Positions 7,903-16,435 of a stretch of 64,000 nt of DNA are shown piece by piece; the stretch's first letter is position 1; every line of letters starts with the position of its first letter. Below the pieces are notes generated by a model. It was not told the DNA's origin and did not search any database. It was given only the letters and a program-made list of their open reading frames with translations. The translations under genes and the position numbers were made by a program. Source of the DNA: Variovorax sp. JS1663 (GTDB lineage: Bacteria > Pseudomonadota > Gammaproteobacteria > Burkholderiales > Burkholderiaceae_C); assembly GCF_002157355.1 (NCBI RefSeq), contig NZ_LYMK01000017.1:60250-124249 (forward strand). The letters run 5' to 3'.

Positions 7903-8812
7903 GGCGGGCTCCGGGAGCGGTGATCAGGCCGGGAACGGCGAGGGAGGGGGCGGGTCGCGGCCGCCGCGCGGGTGCCATCAGCCAGGCGATGGCGCCGCAG
8001 ACCAGCGCCAGCGCGGCCAGGCCCACGGCCTGGTGCAACCAGGGCGCGAGCGCGTGGCCGGCGCCCTCGAAGCCCACCAGCACGCTGTTGCGCAGGACGT
8101 TGCCGCCCAGCACCAGCAGGCCGACGGCCGGCAGGCGGGCGAGAAAGCGCCGGTCGCCATGCCGGGCCCACAGCGCCACCACGCAGGCGCAGAAGTAGCC
8201 GAGCCAGGCCATCTGCACGCCCGAGCAGGGCGCATCGACGATCACCAGCCGGCCGTCCACCAGCAGGCTGCTGCCCTCGCGCAGCACCGAGAAGCCCGGC
8301 GCCAGCAGCCAGCGGCTGGCCTCGGCGGTGACGATGCGCAGCGGGTAGCCGGCATAGAACTGCAGCGAGGACAGCAGCGGCAGTGCGAGCACCGCCAGCC
8401 CCAGCACCGGCAGCTTCGCGACCTGGCGCGGCAGGAAGGCCAGCAGGCCGGCGGCCAGGGCCAGCACGGCGATCAGGCCGGTGGCGAGCGGCGGCCATGC
8501 GGGCAACGGGCCGATGCCGGTGCGCAGCAGGGTGGCGGCCACGGTGCCGGCGCCGGCGAGCGCCAGCCACCCGAGACGCGGGGCGGCACGCAATGCATGG
8601 CGCTGCGACCAGACGAGGCAGGCCAGAGCGGCCAGCGCCAGCAGGCCGAGCGGATCGTCGCTGCCATCCTGCAGGCGGCGGGCCATCCAGACCCAGGTCG
8701 GCGCCAGCGCCGCGGCCTGCAAGGCGAGCCACGCGGTCGCGGGCCAGCGGTCGAGGCGGATGCCCCCGTCGAAGAGACGTGGATGGGAGCGGGCGAACTG
8801 GTCGAGGGTCAT
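7880..8812 (-). CDS. Exosortase/archaeosortase family transmembrane peptidase
   Basis: 310 aa, very hydrophobic, with eight or more predicted membrane segments. The catalytic triad of the exosortase family is visible in order: Cys196 in DAPCSGVQMAW, Arg241 in GNVLRNSVLV and His260 in LHQAVGLAAL. Exosortases cleave and probably transfer proteins carrying a PEP-CTERM-type tail at the inner membrane. I chose ATG at 8812, which has a GGGGGAGA ribosome site nine bases upstream that lies inside repeat copy D. It is followed by the EpsI-like and transglycosylase genes. The obvious substrate is the neighbouring VIT/vWA protein, whose last 33 residues form a PEP-type tail. The exosortase subtype is not assigned. 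Confidence 0.9.
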   Translation of the reverse strand: MTLDQFARSHPRLFDGGIRLDRWPATAWLALQAAALAPTWVWMARRLQDGSDDPLGLLALAALACLVWSQRHALRAAPRLGWLALAGAGTVAATLLRTGIGPLPAWPPLATGLIAVLALAAGLLAFLPRQVAKLPVLGLAVLALPLLSSLQFYAGYPLRIVTAEASRWLLAPGFSVLREGSSLLVDGRLVIVDAPCSGVQMAWLGYFCACVVALWARHGDRRFLARLPAVGLLVLGGNVLRNSVLVGFEGAGHALAPWLHQAVGLAALALVCGAIAWLMAPARRPRPAPSLAVPGLITAPGARHVDTALS

Positions 8813-8814
8813 TG

Positions 8815-8913
8815 GCTCTCCCCCAGGCTTGCCCACTTCGTGTGGCCGCCAACCCCCTCACCGGGGGCAACACCAGCGGCCCGGCGAAGCCGGTTCCGCG
8901 GTGTTTCCCGAAC
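8815..8913 (-). repeat. REP-like hairpin repeat, copy D (inverted)
   Basis: Opposite orientation to copies A-C, between the VIT/vWA gene and the exosortase gene. It matches copy C best: the middle hairpin is CCCCCGGTGAGGGGG as read on the minus strand. Its end supplies the ribosome site of the exosortase gene. Confidence 0.85.
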
Positions 8914-8966
8914 GAGCCTGGCTCCACCGGCCGAGGGCTGCTTCTGAATGTGGAAGTTGCTGAACA

Positions 8967-11048
8967 TCATGCAGTCAGGCGGCGGTCATCGTGGCGGCGG
9001 GCACGCCGGCGCAGCATGGCCAGCATCGACAGCGCCACCGCGATCGCGCCCAAGGTCTCGGGCTCCGGCGTGCTCGGCACCTCGGCGCCCAGGGCGTGGC
9101 CCTGGCCCAGCGCCTGCTCGCTCACGCCCTTGGGCAGGGGCTGCGGCTGGTCCACCGAGGTGCCGGCCTGCGGGTTGGGGTTGCGAACGACCTTGTCGAC
9201 GGCGATAAAGCTGGTGTACTGCGTGAGCAGGCTGTAGCGCAGGCCGAGCTCGGTGATGCGCTGCTTGAGGGCATCGCCGCCTTCCAGCGCTTCCTGGTCG
9301 CTCAGGCTCGCGATGCGGTGGCGCGCCCACAGGCTGCGCAGCGCGGCGGCGTCCTGGCGCGTCTTGCCGTCGATCACCAGCTCCTGGCGGAACGGGCCTT
9401 CGGCGCCCTGGCCCTGGATCACCACCCGGCCCTTGGCCTCGCCGCGCCACTTGCCGAACACGATCACCGGGCGCTCGCCCAGCACGTCGGGCAGGGCCTG
9501 CGGCTCCACGTCGTAGACCTCGAGGCCGCCGAAGGTGGCCTTCACGTTGGTGAGCACCGGCGACTCGACCATGCGGCGGAAGCGCGCGGCCTGCTCGGGG
9601 GCCTGAATGGGGTCGGTGATGATGAAGGGCTCGCCCATGCCGGCGCGCGCCAGGCCTTCCATCAGGTGCCGGTTGACCGAGCTGCCGATGCCGAAGGCGA
9701 AGACGTTGGCCTTCGAAAGATTCCTGCGCACCAGCTCGAAGGCCTCGCGCTCGACGGTCACGTAGCCGTCGGTGACGACCACGACGGTGCGCGAGACGTT
9801 CTCGGCCTTGGGCTCGGCATAGACGCGCTTGAGCGCCGGGATCAGCTCGGTGCTGCCGCCGCCGCTGTAGTTCCTGATGGTGGCCAGCGCCTGCTCGATG
9901 TTGGCGCGGCTGGCCGGCACCGACTGCGGCGACAGCATCCTGTTGCTGCCCGAGAACAGCAGCACGTTGAAGGTGTCGCTGGGGCGCAGGCCGCCGATCA
10001 GGCGCTCGAGCAGCACCTTGGCGGTGTCCAGCGGGAAGCCGTGCATCGAGCCGGAGATGTCGACCACGAAGATGTAGTCGCGCGGCGAGATCGTGCTGGC
10101 CGCGACCGACTTCGGCGGCTCGACCATGGCGAGGAAGAAGTTTTCCGGGCCATTCCCGTCATTGCCGCCCTGGCCCCTATAGAGCATCAGGCCCGATTCG
10201 ATCTTCTCGCCCGCCAGGCGCCAGTCGAGCACGAAGTCGCGGTCGTTGGCCGGGCCGGCGCCGCGCGCGAGCGCGACCTCGGCATGCTGGTCCTCGCTGC
10301 TCTTGCGCACGTCGATCGCGTGCGTGGCGGAGCGGATCTCCTTGATGCCCAGCGGCGTGTCGAGCGCGACCTTCATCGCGAAGGCGGTGTTCGGCAGGGC
10401 GCTCGCGCGCAGGGTGGGCTGCGCGACCCACTTCGCGTCCTTCTGTTCCGAGCGCGGGCTGTTGTAGCGCGGCCCCACCACCGTCGGGAAGACGAACTGG
10501 TAGCTGCCGGCCTGCGGCACCAGGAGCTCGGTGTAGCGCAGCTCCACCCGGACGTCGTCGCCCGGCAGGATGTTGGCCACGTTCATCTGGAACACGTTGG
10601 GCAGGTGCTGCTCCAGCAGGGCGGCGGTCTTGCCTTCCTTCTTCGCCGCCTCGTAGTCGATGCGCGCCTGCTGCTTCTCGCGGATCTGCGCGGTGATCAG
10701 GCGGTCGGCCAGGCGCACGTTCAGCCCGCTGACCGCGGCGCGGGTCGAGCCGGGGAACACGTAGCGGGCCTCGATGGGGCGCGTGCCCTCGTTGCGGTAG
10801 GTCTGGGTGACGGTGACGTCGGCGATCACGCCCGAGACCTTGACGTCCACCTCGGTGCGCCTGAGCGGCAGCTGGTCGACGGCGGGATCGTCGCTCTTGA
10901 CGAAGAAGTAGGGGCTCTCGGTCTTCTGGCGCGGCGGCGCCTCCTGCGCATGAAGCGGCTTGGCGACGAGCAGCGCGAAGCCGGCGCCGGCGAGCGCGAT
11001 GGTCGTGAGCCAGAGCCAGCGGCCGGGGCGGGTGGTGGTGGCTTCCAT
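8967..11048 (-). CDS. VIT and von Willebrand A domain surface protein with PEP-CTERM-like tail
   Basis: 693 aa. A signal peptide lies at residues 1-35 (cleavage near LHAQEA). A VIT domain spans about 45-180 (VDVKVSGVIADVTVTQTY). A von Willebrand A domain spans about 322-490 with an intact MIDAS motif DISGS (Asp330, Ser332, Ser334). The C-terminus is PEPETL (from 661), then hydrophobic GAIAVALSMLAML, then RRRARR: the tripartite sorting signal of exosortase substrates. The ATG at 11048 follows AAGGACC; the frame is open far upstream, but that part is antisense to creD. Family knowledge: VIT-vWA proteins are often sortase targets and bind ligands through a metal. It is probably the dedicated substrate of the exosortase 150 bases downstream, and a Cre box lies in its promoter region. 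Confidence 0.9.
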   Translation of the reverse strand: MEATTTRPGRWLWLTTIALAGAGFALLVAKPLHAQEAPPRQKTESPYFFVKSDDPAVDQLPLRRTEVDVKVSGVIADVTVTQTYRNEGTRPIEARYVFPGSTRAAVSGLNVRLADRLITAQIREKQQARIDYEAAKKEGKTAALLEQHLPNVFQMNVANILPGDDVRVELRYTELLVPQAGSYQFVFPTVVGPRYNSPRSEQKDAKWVAQPTLRASALPNTAFAMKVALDTPLGIKEIRSATHAIDVRKSSEDQHAEVALARGAGPANDRDFVLDWRLAGEKIESGLMLYRGQGGNDGNGPENFFLAMVEPPKSVAASTISPRDYIFVVDISGSMHGFPLDTAKVLLERLIGGLRPSDTFNVLLFSGSNRMLSPQSVPASRANIEQALATIRNYSGGGSTELIPALKRVYAEPKAENVSRTVVVVTDGYVTVEREAFELVRRNLSKANVFAFGIGSSVNRHLMEGLARAGMGEPFIITDPIQAPEQAARFRRMVESPVLTNVKATFGGLEVYDVEPQALPDVLGERPVIVFGKWRGEAKGRVVIQGQGAEGPFRQELVIDGKTRQDAAALRSLWARHRIASLSDQEALEGGDALKQRITELGLRYSLLTQYTSFIAVDKVVRNPNPQAGTSVDQPQPLPKGVSEQALGQGHALGAEVPSTPEPETLGAIAVALSMLAMLRRRARRHDDRRLTA

Positions 11049-11150
11049 GGTCCTTTTCCCTCGATGGATGTCGTGCAACGGTGCACGGTGGCCACTGTCG
11101 AGGGCGCAGGCGAAAGGAGTGGGAAGCCTTCTTGAAGCGTGCGGCGCCGT

Positions 11151-11166
11151 GTGAAGTCCATGTGAA
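11151..11166 (-). promoter_or_regulatory. Cre-tag (CreB binding site)
   Basis: On the minus strand the sequence reads TTCAC-ATGGAC-TTCAC, an exact match to the TTCAC-N6-TTCAC direct repeat recognised by CreB in enterobacteria. It lies 103 bases upstream of the VIT/vWA start codon and 80 bases upstream of creD on the other strand. A degenerate copy, TTCAC-N6-TTCGG, is on the plus strand at 11185-11200, facing creD. The creB and creC genes are in this window. Confidence 0.75.
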
Positions 11167-11246
11167 GTCCGCCGGCGGCCGCACTTCACATCCGCTTCGG
11201 ACAGCGCGGCCAGCATCGCCGCATCGCCCGAAACGAGGAGAACCCT

Positions 11247-12674
11247 GTGCTTCAGATGCTTCGAAACTCCGTGCTGGCCAAGGTCGCCGGCCTGCTCCTG
11301 CTCACCGTGCTGCTGTGCATTCCGCTGGCGCAGATCGACGCGCTCAACCGCGAGCGCGGCCACAGCCAGCAGGAGGCCGCGCAGGAGCTGGCCGCCACCT
11401 ATGCCGGCCCGCAGACGCTGGTCGGGCCGCTCGTGGTGCAGCCCTACGTGGAGCGCTGGATGGAGCCGCAGCGCGATGCCCAGGGCCGCATCGTCGGCCA
11501 GGAGGCGCGCAGCAAGGAGTTGGCGCACCTGGTCTTTCCGGACCGGCTGCACATCGAGGGCCGCATGGCGCCGCAGGAGCGCTACCGCGGCATCTTCCGC
11601 ATTCCCTTCTACACGCTGGACGCCACGCTGGATGGCGGCTTCGCGGCTTTCGACGCCGCCAGCGTGCCGCGCAGCGAGAAGGGCTCCACCATCGAGCTCG
11701 GCGCGCCCTACGTCGCGCTTCACGTGAGCGACCTGCGCGGGCTGGACGGCTCGCCCGCGCTGCAACTCGGCGGCGAGGCGCTGCGCTTCCAGCAGCGGCT
11801 GCCGGGGCTGGCGGAGGATGCGCGGCTGGCCAACGGCATCCATGCGCCGCTGGCCGGCGCGGCGCTCGCGGCCTGGCAGGCGGGGCAGCCGCTGCCCTTC
11901 CAGCTGAAGCTCGGGCTGGTCGGCCAGGAGCGGCTGGCGATGGTGCCGATCGGCGAGGAGACGACCGCGCACCTCACGTCGCCCTGGGCGCATCCGAGCT
12001 TCGGCGGCCGCTTCCTGGCCTCGGAGCGCAGCGTGACGGCGCAGGGCTTCGATGCGCGTTGGCGCGTGGCTTCGCTGGTGACCACGGCGCGCGAGCAGGT
12101 GCGTGAAGGCGTGCGCGGCGCGCGCGAGGGCAAGGCGCAGGCCGGCGGCATGGCGCCGCAGAGCTTCGACGTGTCGCTGGCGCAGCCGCTCAACGTCTAC
12201 GCGATGTCGACCCGGGCCTCGAAGTACGGCCTGCTCTTCATCGGCCTGGTGCTGATGGCGGCCTTCATGTTCGAGCTGTTCCGCAAGCTGCGGCTGCATC
12301 CGGTGCAGTACGGGTTGGTGGGGCTGTCGATCGCGCTGTTCTTCCTGCTGCTGCTGGCGCTGTCGGAGAAGCTGGCCTTCTGGATCGCCTATGCGGGCGC
12401 CGCGGGCGCGAGCGTGCTGCTGCTGGCGGTGTATTTCAGCGCAGTGCTCGGCGGCTGGCAGCGCGGCGCGTCCTTCGGCGCCTACGTGGCGCTGCTCTAT
12501 GCCGCGCTCTACGGGCTGCTGGCCTCCGAGAGCAATGCGCTGCTGCTGGGGTCGCTGCTGATCTTCGGCATGCTGGCCGCGCTGATGCTGGCGACGCGCA
12601 AGGTGGACTGGTATGCGCTGGGTGGCGCCAGGGCCGCGGCCATCGCGCCCTCGGCTGCGGGGGTGCCAGCATGA
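11247..12674 (+). CDS. creD: Cell envelope integrity protein CreD
   Basis: 475-aa inner-membrane protein of the CreD family. An N-terminal membrane segment (VLAKVAGLLLLTVLLCIPLAQI) is followed by a large periplasmic region of about 290 residues and then several C-terminal membrane helices (KYGLLFIGLVLMAAFMFELF onward). The periplasmic part has the family feature RLHIEGRMAPQERYRGIFRIPFY. The start is GTG at 11247, seven bases after GAGGAG. CreD is induced by CreBC in enterics and affects envelope integrity and beta-lactam/colicin tolerance. Here its stop overlaps the start of a class A penicillin-binding protein by four bases, so the two are translationally coupled. Confidence 0.93.
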   Translation: MLQMLRNSVLAKVAGLLLLTVLLCIPLAQIDALNRERGHSQQEAAQELAATYAGPQTLVGPLVVQPYVERWMEPQRDAQGRIVGQEARSKELAHLVFPDRLHIEGRMAPQERYRGIFRIPFYTLDATLDGGFAAFDAASVPRSEKGSTIELGAPYVALHVSDLRGLDGSPALQLGGEALRFQQRLPGLAEDARLANGIHAPLAGAALAAWQAGQPLPFQLKLGLVGQERLAMVPIGEETTAHLTSPWAHPSFGGRFLASERSVTAQGFDARWRVASLVTTAREQVREGVRGAREGKAQAGGMAPQSFDVSLAQPLNVYAMSTRASKYGLLFIGLVLMAAFMFELFRKLRLHPVQYGLVGLSIALFFLLLLALSEKLAFWIAYAGAAGASVLLLAVYFSAVLGGWQRGASFGAYVALLYAALYGLLASESNALLLGSLLIFGMLAALMLATRKVDWYALGGARAAAIAPSAAGVPA

Positions 12675-15001
12675 AGCGCGTGCTCCGCTGGACGATCGGC
12701 ATCGCCGCTGGCGGCGCGCTGGCCTCGCTCTGCGCCGTCGGCATCGCCATCGCCGTGCTCCATCCGCGCCTGCCCGATGTCTCGTCGCTGGACGACTACC
12801 GCCCCCGGCAGCCGCTGCGCATCTACACCGCGGACGATGTGCTGATCGGCGAGTTCGGGGAGGAGCGCCGCACCTACACGCCGCTGGACCAGATCCCGCA
12901 GGCGATGAAGAACGCGGTGATCGCGGTGGAGGATGCGCGCTTCTACGCGCACCCGGGCGTCGACCCGATCGGTCTGCTGCGTGCGGTGGTGGCGAACCTG
13001 CGCCACGGGCTGCACCAGGGCGCCTCCACCATCACCATGCAGGTGGCGCGCGAGATCTACCTGAGCCAGGAGCGCACGCTGACGCGCAAGCTCTCCGAGG
13101 CGATGCTGGCCTTCGAGCTGGAGCGGCGCTTCGGCAAGGACCGCATCCTGGAGATCTACCTGAACCAGATCTTCCTGGGCCGCCGCGCCTTCGGCTTCGC
13201 CGCCGCCTCGGAGACCTACTTCGGAAAGCCGCTGCAGCAGGTCACGCTGGCCGAGGCCGCGATGCTGGCCGGCCTGCCGAAGGCGCCGCAGGCCAACAAC
13301 CCGGTGGTCAATCCGCGGCGCGCGCGGGCGCGCCAGCTCTATGTGCTCGACCGCATGCAGGAGGCCGGGATGATCACCGCCGAGCAGGCGGCGGCCGCGA
13401 AGAAGGAGCCGCTGCAGCTGCGCGCGCCCTCGGACCCGCCGCGCCTGCACGCGGAGTACGTGGCCGAGACGGTGCGGCAGATGATGGTGGCGCAGTACGG
13501 CAAGGAGGCCTACACGCGCGGCTTCAAGGTCCAGACCTCGCTGGTCGCCGCCGATCAGTCCGCCGCCTGGCAGGCGCTGCGCAAGGGTCTGCTGGACTAC
13601 GAGCGGCGCCAGCCCTGGCGCGGGCCCGAGCGCTTCGTCGAACTGCCGGCCGATGGCGCTGCGCTCGACGATGCGGTGGACGAGGCGCTGGCCGGGCATC
13701 CCGACAGCGACGAGCTGCTGGCGGCGGTGGTGCTGGAGGCCGATGCGAAAACGGTAACGGCCGTGCGCGCCGACGGCGAGCCGCTGCGCATCACCGACGC
13801 AGGCCTGCGCCTGGCGCAACCGGGGCTCGCGCCGCGCGCGGCGCCGAACCTGCGCGTGCGCCGCGGCGCCGTCATCCGCATCGCGAAGACGCCGCAGGGC
13901 GCGTGGGAGATCCTGCAGATGCCGCAGGCCGAGGGCGCCTTCGTGGCGCTGGACCCGCGCGACGGCGCGGTCAAGGCGCTGGTCGGCGGCTTCGATTTCG
14001 GCCGCAACCAGTTCAACCACGTGACGCAGGCCTGGCGCCAGCCGGGCTCCAGCTTCAAGCCCTTCATCTACTCGGCCGCGCTGGCGAAGGGCTTCACGCC
14101 GGCCACGCTGGTCGACGATGCGCCGCTGTTCTACGACAGTGCGGCCACCGGCAGCCGGCCCTGGGAGCCGAAGAATTTCGACGGCGGCTTCGACGGGCCG
14201 ATGACGCTGCGGCGCGCGCTGGAGCTGTCGAAGAACATGGTGACGATCCGCGTGCTGGAGTCCATCGGCCCGCGCTACGCGCAGGACTGGATCACCCGGT
14301 TCGGCTTCGAGCGCGGCAGGCATCCGGCCTACCTGCCGATGGCGCTGGGCGCGGGCGCGGTCACGCCGATGCAGATGGCGGGCGCCTATGCGGTGTTCGC
14401 CAACGGCGGCTTTCGCGTCAGCCCGCGGCTGGTGACGCGCATCACCGATGCGCGCGGCGAGGTGCTGGTGGAAGCGCCGCCGGTGGCGCTGGACGAGTCG
14501 GCACGCGTCATTCCGGAGCGCAATGCCTTCGTGATGCGCTCGCTGCTGCAGAGCGTGGTGCGCCACGGCAGCGGGGTCAAGGCCTGGCAGGCGCTGCGGC
14601 GAGACGACCTGCACGGCAAGACCGGCACCACCAACGACTCGGTCGACACCTGGTTCGCCGGCTTCCAGCCCACGCAGGTGGGCATCGCCTGGATCGGCTA
14701 CGACACGCCGCGCCAGCTGGGGGTGCGCGGCGAGACCGGCGGCAGCCTGAGCCTGCCGGTGTGGACCGGCTACATGCAGGCCGCGCTGCGTGGCGTCCCG
14801 GTGGCGCCGATGACGGTGCCGGACAGCGTGGTGCAGGTGGACGGCGAGTGGTACTACGACGACTACGCACCGGGCCACGGCATCGCGAGCCTGGGGCTGG
14901 ATGCGAAGCCGGCCGCACCGGCGGAGACGCTGGCCGGTGCGCCGGTAGGTGCGGTGCCGACGGACCAGGAGCGCCTGCGCATCCTCGACCTGTTCCGCTA
15001 G
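12671..15001 (+). CDS. Class A penicillin-binding protein (PBP1A type)
   Basis: 776-aa bifunctional peptidoglycan synthase. It has an N-terminal membrane anchor at residues 8-30. The GT51 domain has catalytic Glu87 in AVEDARFYAHPGVD and the motif GASTITMQVAREIYLS. The transpeptidase domain has the active-site SxxK at Ser460-Lys463 (GSSFKPF), the SxN motif in LELSKNM and KTGT at Lys650. Length and domain order match MrcA/PonA proteins. The start ATG overlaps the creD stop (ATGA). Its own stop overlaps the creC stop on the other strand within a CTAG. The pairing with creD under a Cre-tag promoter region suggests that this is a stress-inducible, extra PBP1A rather than the housekeeping copy (inference). 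Confidence 0.93.
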   Translation: MKRVLRWTIGIAAGGALASLCAVGIAIAVLHPRLPDVSSLDDYRPRQPLRIYTADDVLIGEFGEERRTYTPLDQIPQAMKNAVIAVEDARFYAHPGVDPIGLLRAVVANLRHGLHQGASTITMQVAREIYLSQERTLTRKLSEAMLAFELERRFGKDRILEIYLNQIFLGRRAFGFAAASETYFGKPLQQVTLAEAAMLAGLPKAPQANNPVVNPRRARARQLYVLDRMQEAGMITAEQAAAAKKEPLQLRAPSDPPRLHAEYVAETVRQMMVAQYGKEAYTRGFKVQTSLVAADQSAAWQALRKGLLDYERRQPWRGPERFVELPADGAALDDAVDEALAGHPDSDELLAAVVLEADAKTVTAVRADGEPLRITDAGLRLAQPGLAPRAAPNLRVRRGAVIRIAKTPQGAWEILQMPQAEGAFVALDPRDGAVKALVGGFDFGRNQFNHVTQAWRQPGSSFKPFIYSAALAKGFTPATLVDDAPLFYDSAATGSRPWEPKNFDGGFDGPMTLRRALELSKNMVTIRVLESIGPRYAQDWITRFGFERGRHPAYLPMALGAGAVTPMQMAGAYAVFANGGFRVSPRLVTRITDARGEVLVEAPPVALDESARVIPERNAFVMRSLLQSVVRHGSGVKAWQALRRDDLHGKTGTTNDSVDTWFAGFQPTQVGIAWIGYDTPRQLGVRGETGGSLSLPVWTGYMQAALRGVPVAPMTVPDSVVQVDGEWYYDDYAPGHGIASLGLDAKPAAPAETLAGAPVGAVPTDQERLRILDLFR

Positions 15002-16434
15002 GCGCTCGCCAAGGGCAGGGTGAGGGTGGCCAGCGCCCCGCCGCGCGGCGCGTTGGCGAGCTCGATGCGCCCGCGGTGCAGGCCGGCGATCTCCTTCACG
15101 AAGGCCAGGCCCAGGCCGGTGCTCTTCTTCTGGTTGTGCGGGCGCGCCAGCGAATAGAACTTCTCGAAGACCTTGTCCTTGGCGTAGTCGGGGATGCCGC
15201 GGCCATGGTCGCGCACGGTGATGCGGGCCTCGCGCGCGCCGGCATGCAGGGCCAGTGCGACCTCGGCGCCTTCGGGCGAGAAGTCGATCGCGTTGTCCAG
15301 CAGGTTGCTGACGGCGCGGCGCAGCAGGAAGGGGTCGCCCTCCACGCGCGCGTCGCTGTCGATCGCCAGGTGCAGGCGGATCTCGCGCGACGCCGCGGCG
15401 CCCTGCGCGCTGGCGGCGACCTCCTGGAGCAGGGGCGCGAGCGCGACCGTTTCGCTGCGGTCCAGCGCGCGCTGGGTCTCCAGCGCGGTCAGCTCCATCA
15501 TGCGGTCGACGATCTCCTGGATGCGCTGCGTCTCGTGCGTGATGTTGGCCAGGAAGCGCGCGCGCTCGGCCTGCGGCATCGAGGGCTCCTGCACCAGCTC
15601 CGCGGCGCCGCGGATGGCCGAGAGCGGGCTCTTGATCTCGTGGGTGAAGGTCTGCACGTAGTCGGACACGTAGCTGCGGCCGGTGAGGGCGTCGCGGATC
15701 TCGCCGAAGCCGCTGCGCAGGGTGTCGACCGCGCGGCGCACCATGCGCGGCAGGCTGAAGCTGCGCTGCGCGCGCAGCCAGCGCCAGTAGTCGGAGATCA
15801 GGCCGAAGGGCCGCACCAGCCAGATGGAGATGATCAGCGCGCCCACCAGCAGCGCGAAGGCCGACCCCACGCCCACCCACAGCGTGCGTGCGCGCGCGTC
15901 CTCGACGAACTGGCCGAAGGCCTGCACCGGCTTGCCCACGCTGACCACGCCGACGATCTCGTTGTTCCAGCGCACCGGCGCGGCGGCGTACATGACGGAG
16001 GTGAGCGGGTCTCCTTCGATGTCGCGCGAGGTGCGCGCGCCGTACATGCCGGCCAGGGTGCGGCTGACGTCGCTCCACTTGGCGTAGTCGGCGCCGGTGT
16101 TGCGGCCCAGCGAGTCGAAGAGCACCCGCCCGCTGCGGTCGGTGACGTAGACGCGCAGCTCCACGCGGCTCTTGTGGAGGTTGTAGATCTGGGCCGAGAA
16201 CTGGCGCGCGTAGACGGTGCGGAACAGGGGCTCCAGCCGCGCGGTGTTGATGGCCCCGGCGATCACGTCCTGCTCGATCAGGCTGGCCATGAGCTGCGAG
16301 GTCTCGACCAGCGATTCCTCGGCCGACTCGCGGTAGCGCGGGTCGATGTCGGCCACCACGCGGTACAGCAGGAAGGCGATGCCTGCCGTGTAGATCAGCA
16401 GGATGCCGATGAAGATGCGAGTGCGTCGGCTCAC
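14998..16434 (-). CDS. creC: Sensor histidine kinase CreC
   Basis: 478 aa. Two membrane segments (residues 7-27 and about 186-206) flank a periplasmic sensor domain. The sensor domain has the CreC hallmark VYVTDRSGRVLFDS and DYAKWSDV. A HAMP-like linker is followed by the H-box FTHEIKSPLSAIRGAAE (His265) and an ATPase domain with NLLDNAIDF, DHGRGIP and GLGLAFVKEI. It phosphorylates CreB, encoded immediately upstream with one base between the genes. In enterics CreC responds to envelope stress from PBP inhibition and to metabolic state. Here the gene converges on a PBP1A gene, with the two stop codons overlapping. Confidence 0.93.
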   Translation of the reverse strand: MSRRTRIFIGILLIYTAGIAFLLYRVVADIDPRYRESAEESLVETSQLMASLIEQDVIAGAINTARLEPLFRTVYARQFSAQIYNLHKSRVELRVYVTDRSGRVLFDSLGRNTGADYAKWSDVSRTLAGMYGARTSRDIEGDPLTSVMYAAAPVRWNNEIVGVVSVGKPVQAFGQFVEDARARTLWVGVGSAFALLVGALIISIWLVRPFGLISDYWRWLRAQRSFSLPRMVRRAVDTLRSGFGEIRDALTGRSYVSDYVQTFTHEIKSPLSAIRGAAELVQEPSMPQAERARFLANITHETQRIQEIVDRMMELTALETQRALDRSETVALAPLLQEVAASAQGAAASREIRLHLAIDSDARVEGDPFLLRRAVSNLLDNAIDFSPEGAEVALALHAGAREARITVRDHGRGIPDYAKDKVFEKFYSLARPHNQKKSTGLGLAFVKEIAGLHRGRIELANAPRGGALATLTLPLASA

Positions 16435-16435
16435 G

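Noticed and set aside
8967..12299. A 1110-aa frame continuing the VIT/vWA gene far upstream
   Set aside because: The part beyond 11048 is antisense to creD; a signal peptide and ribosome site mark the true start at 11048.
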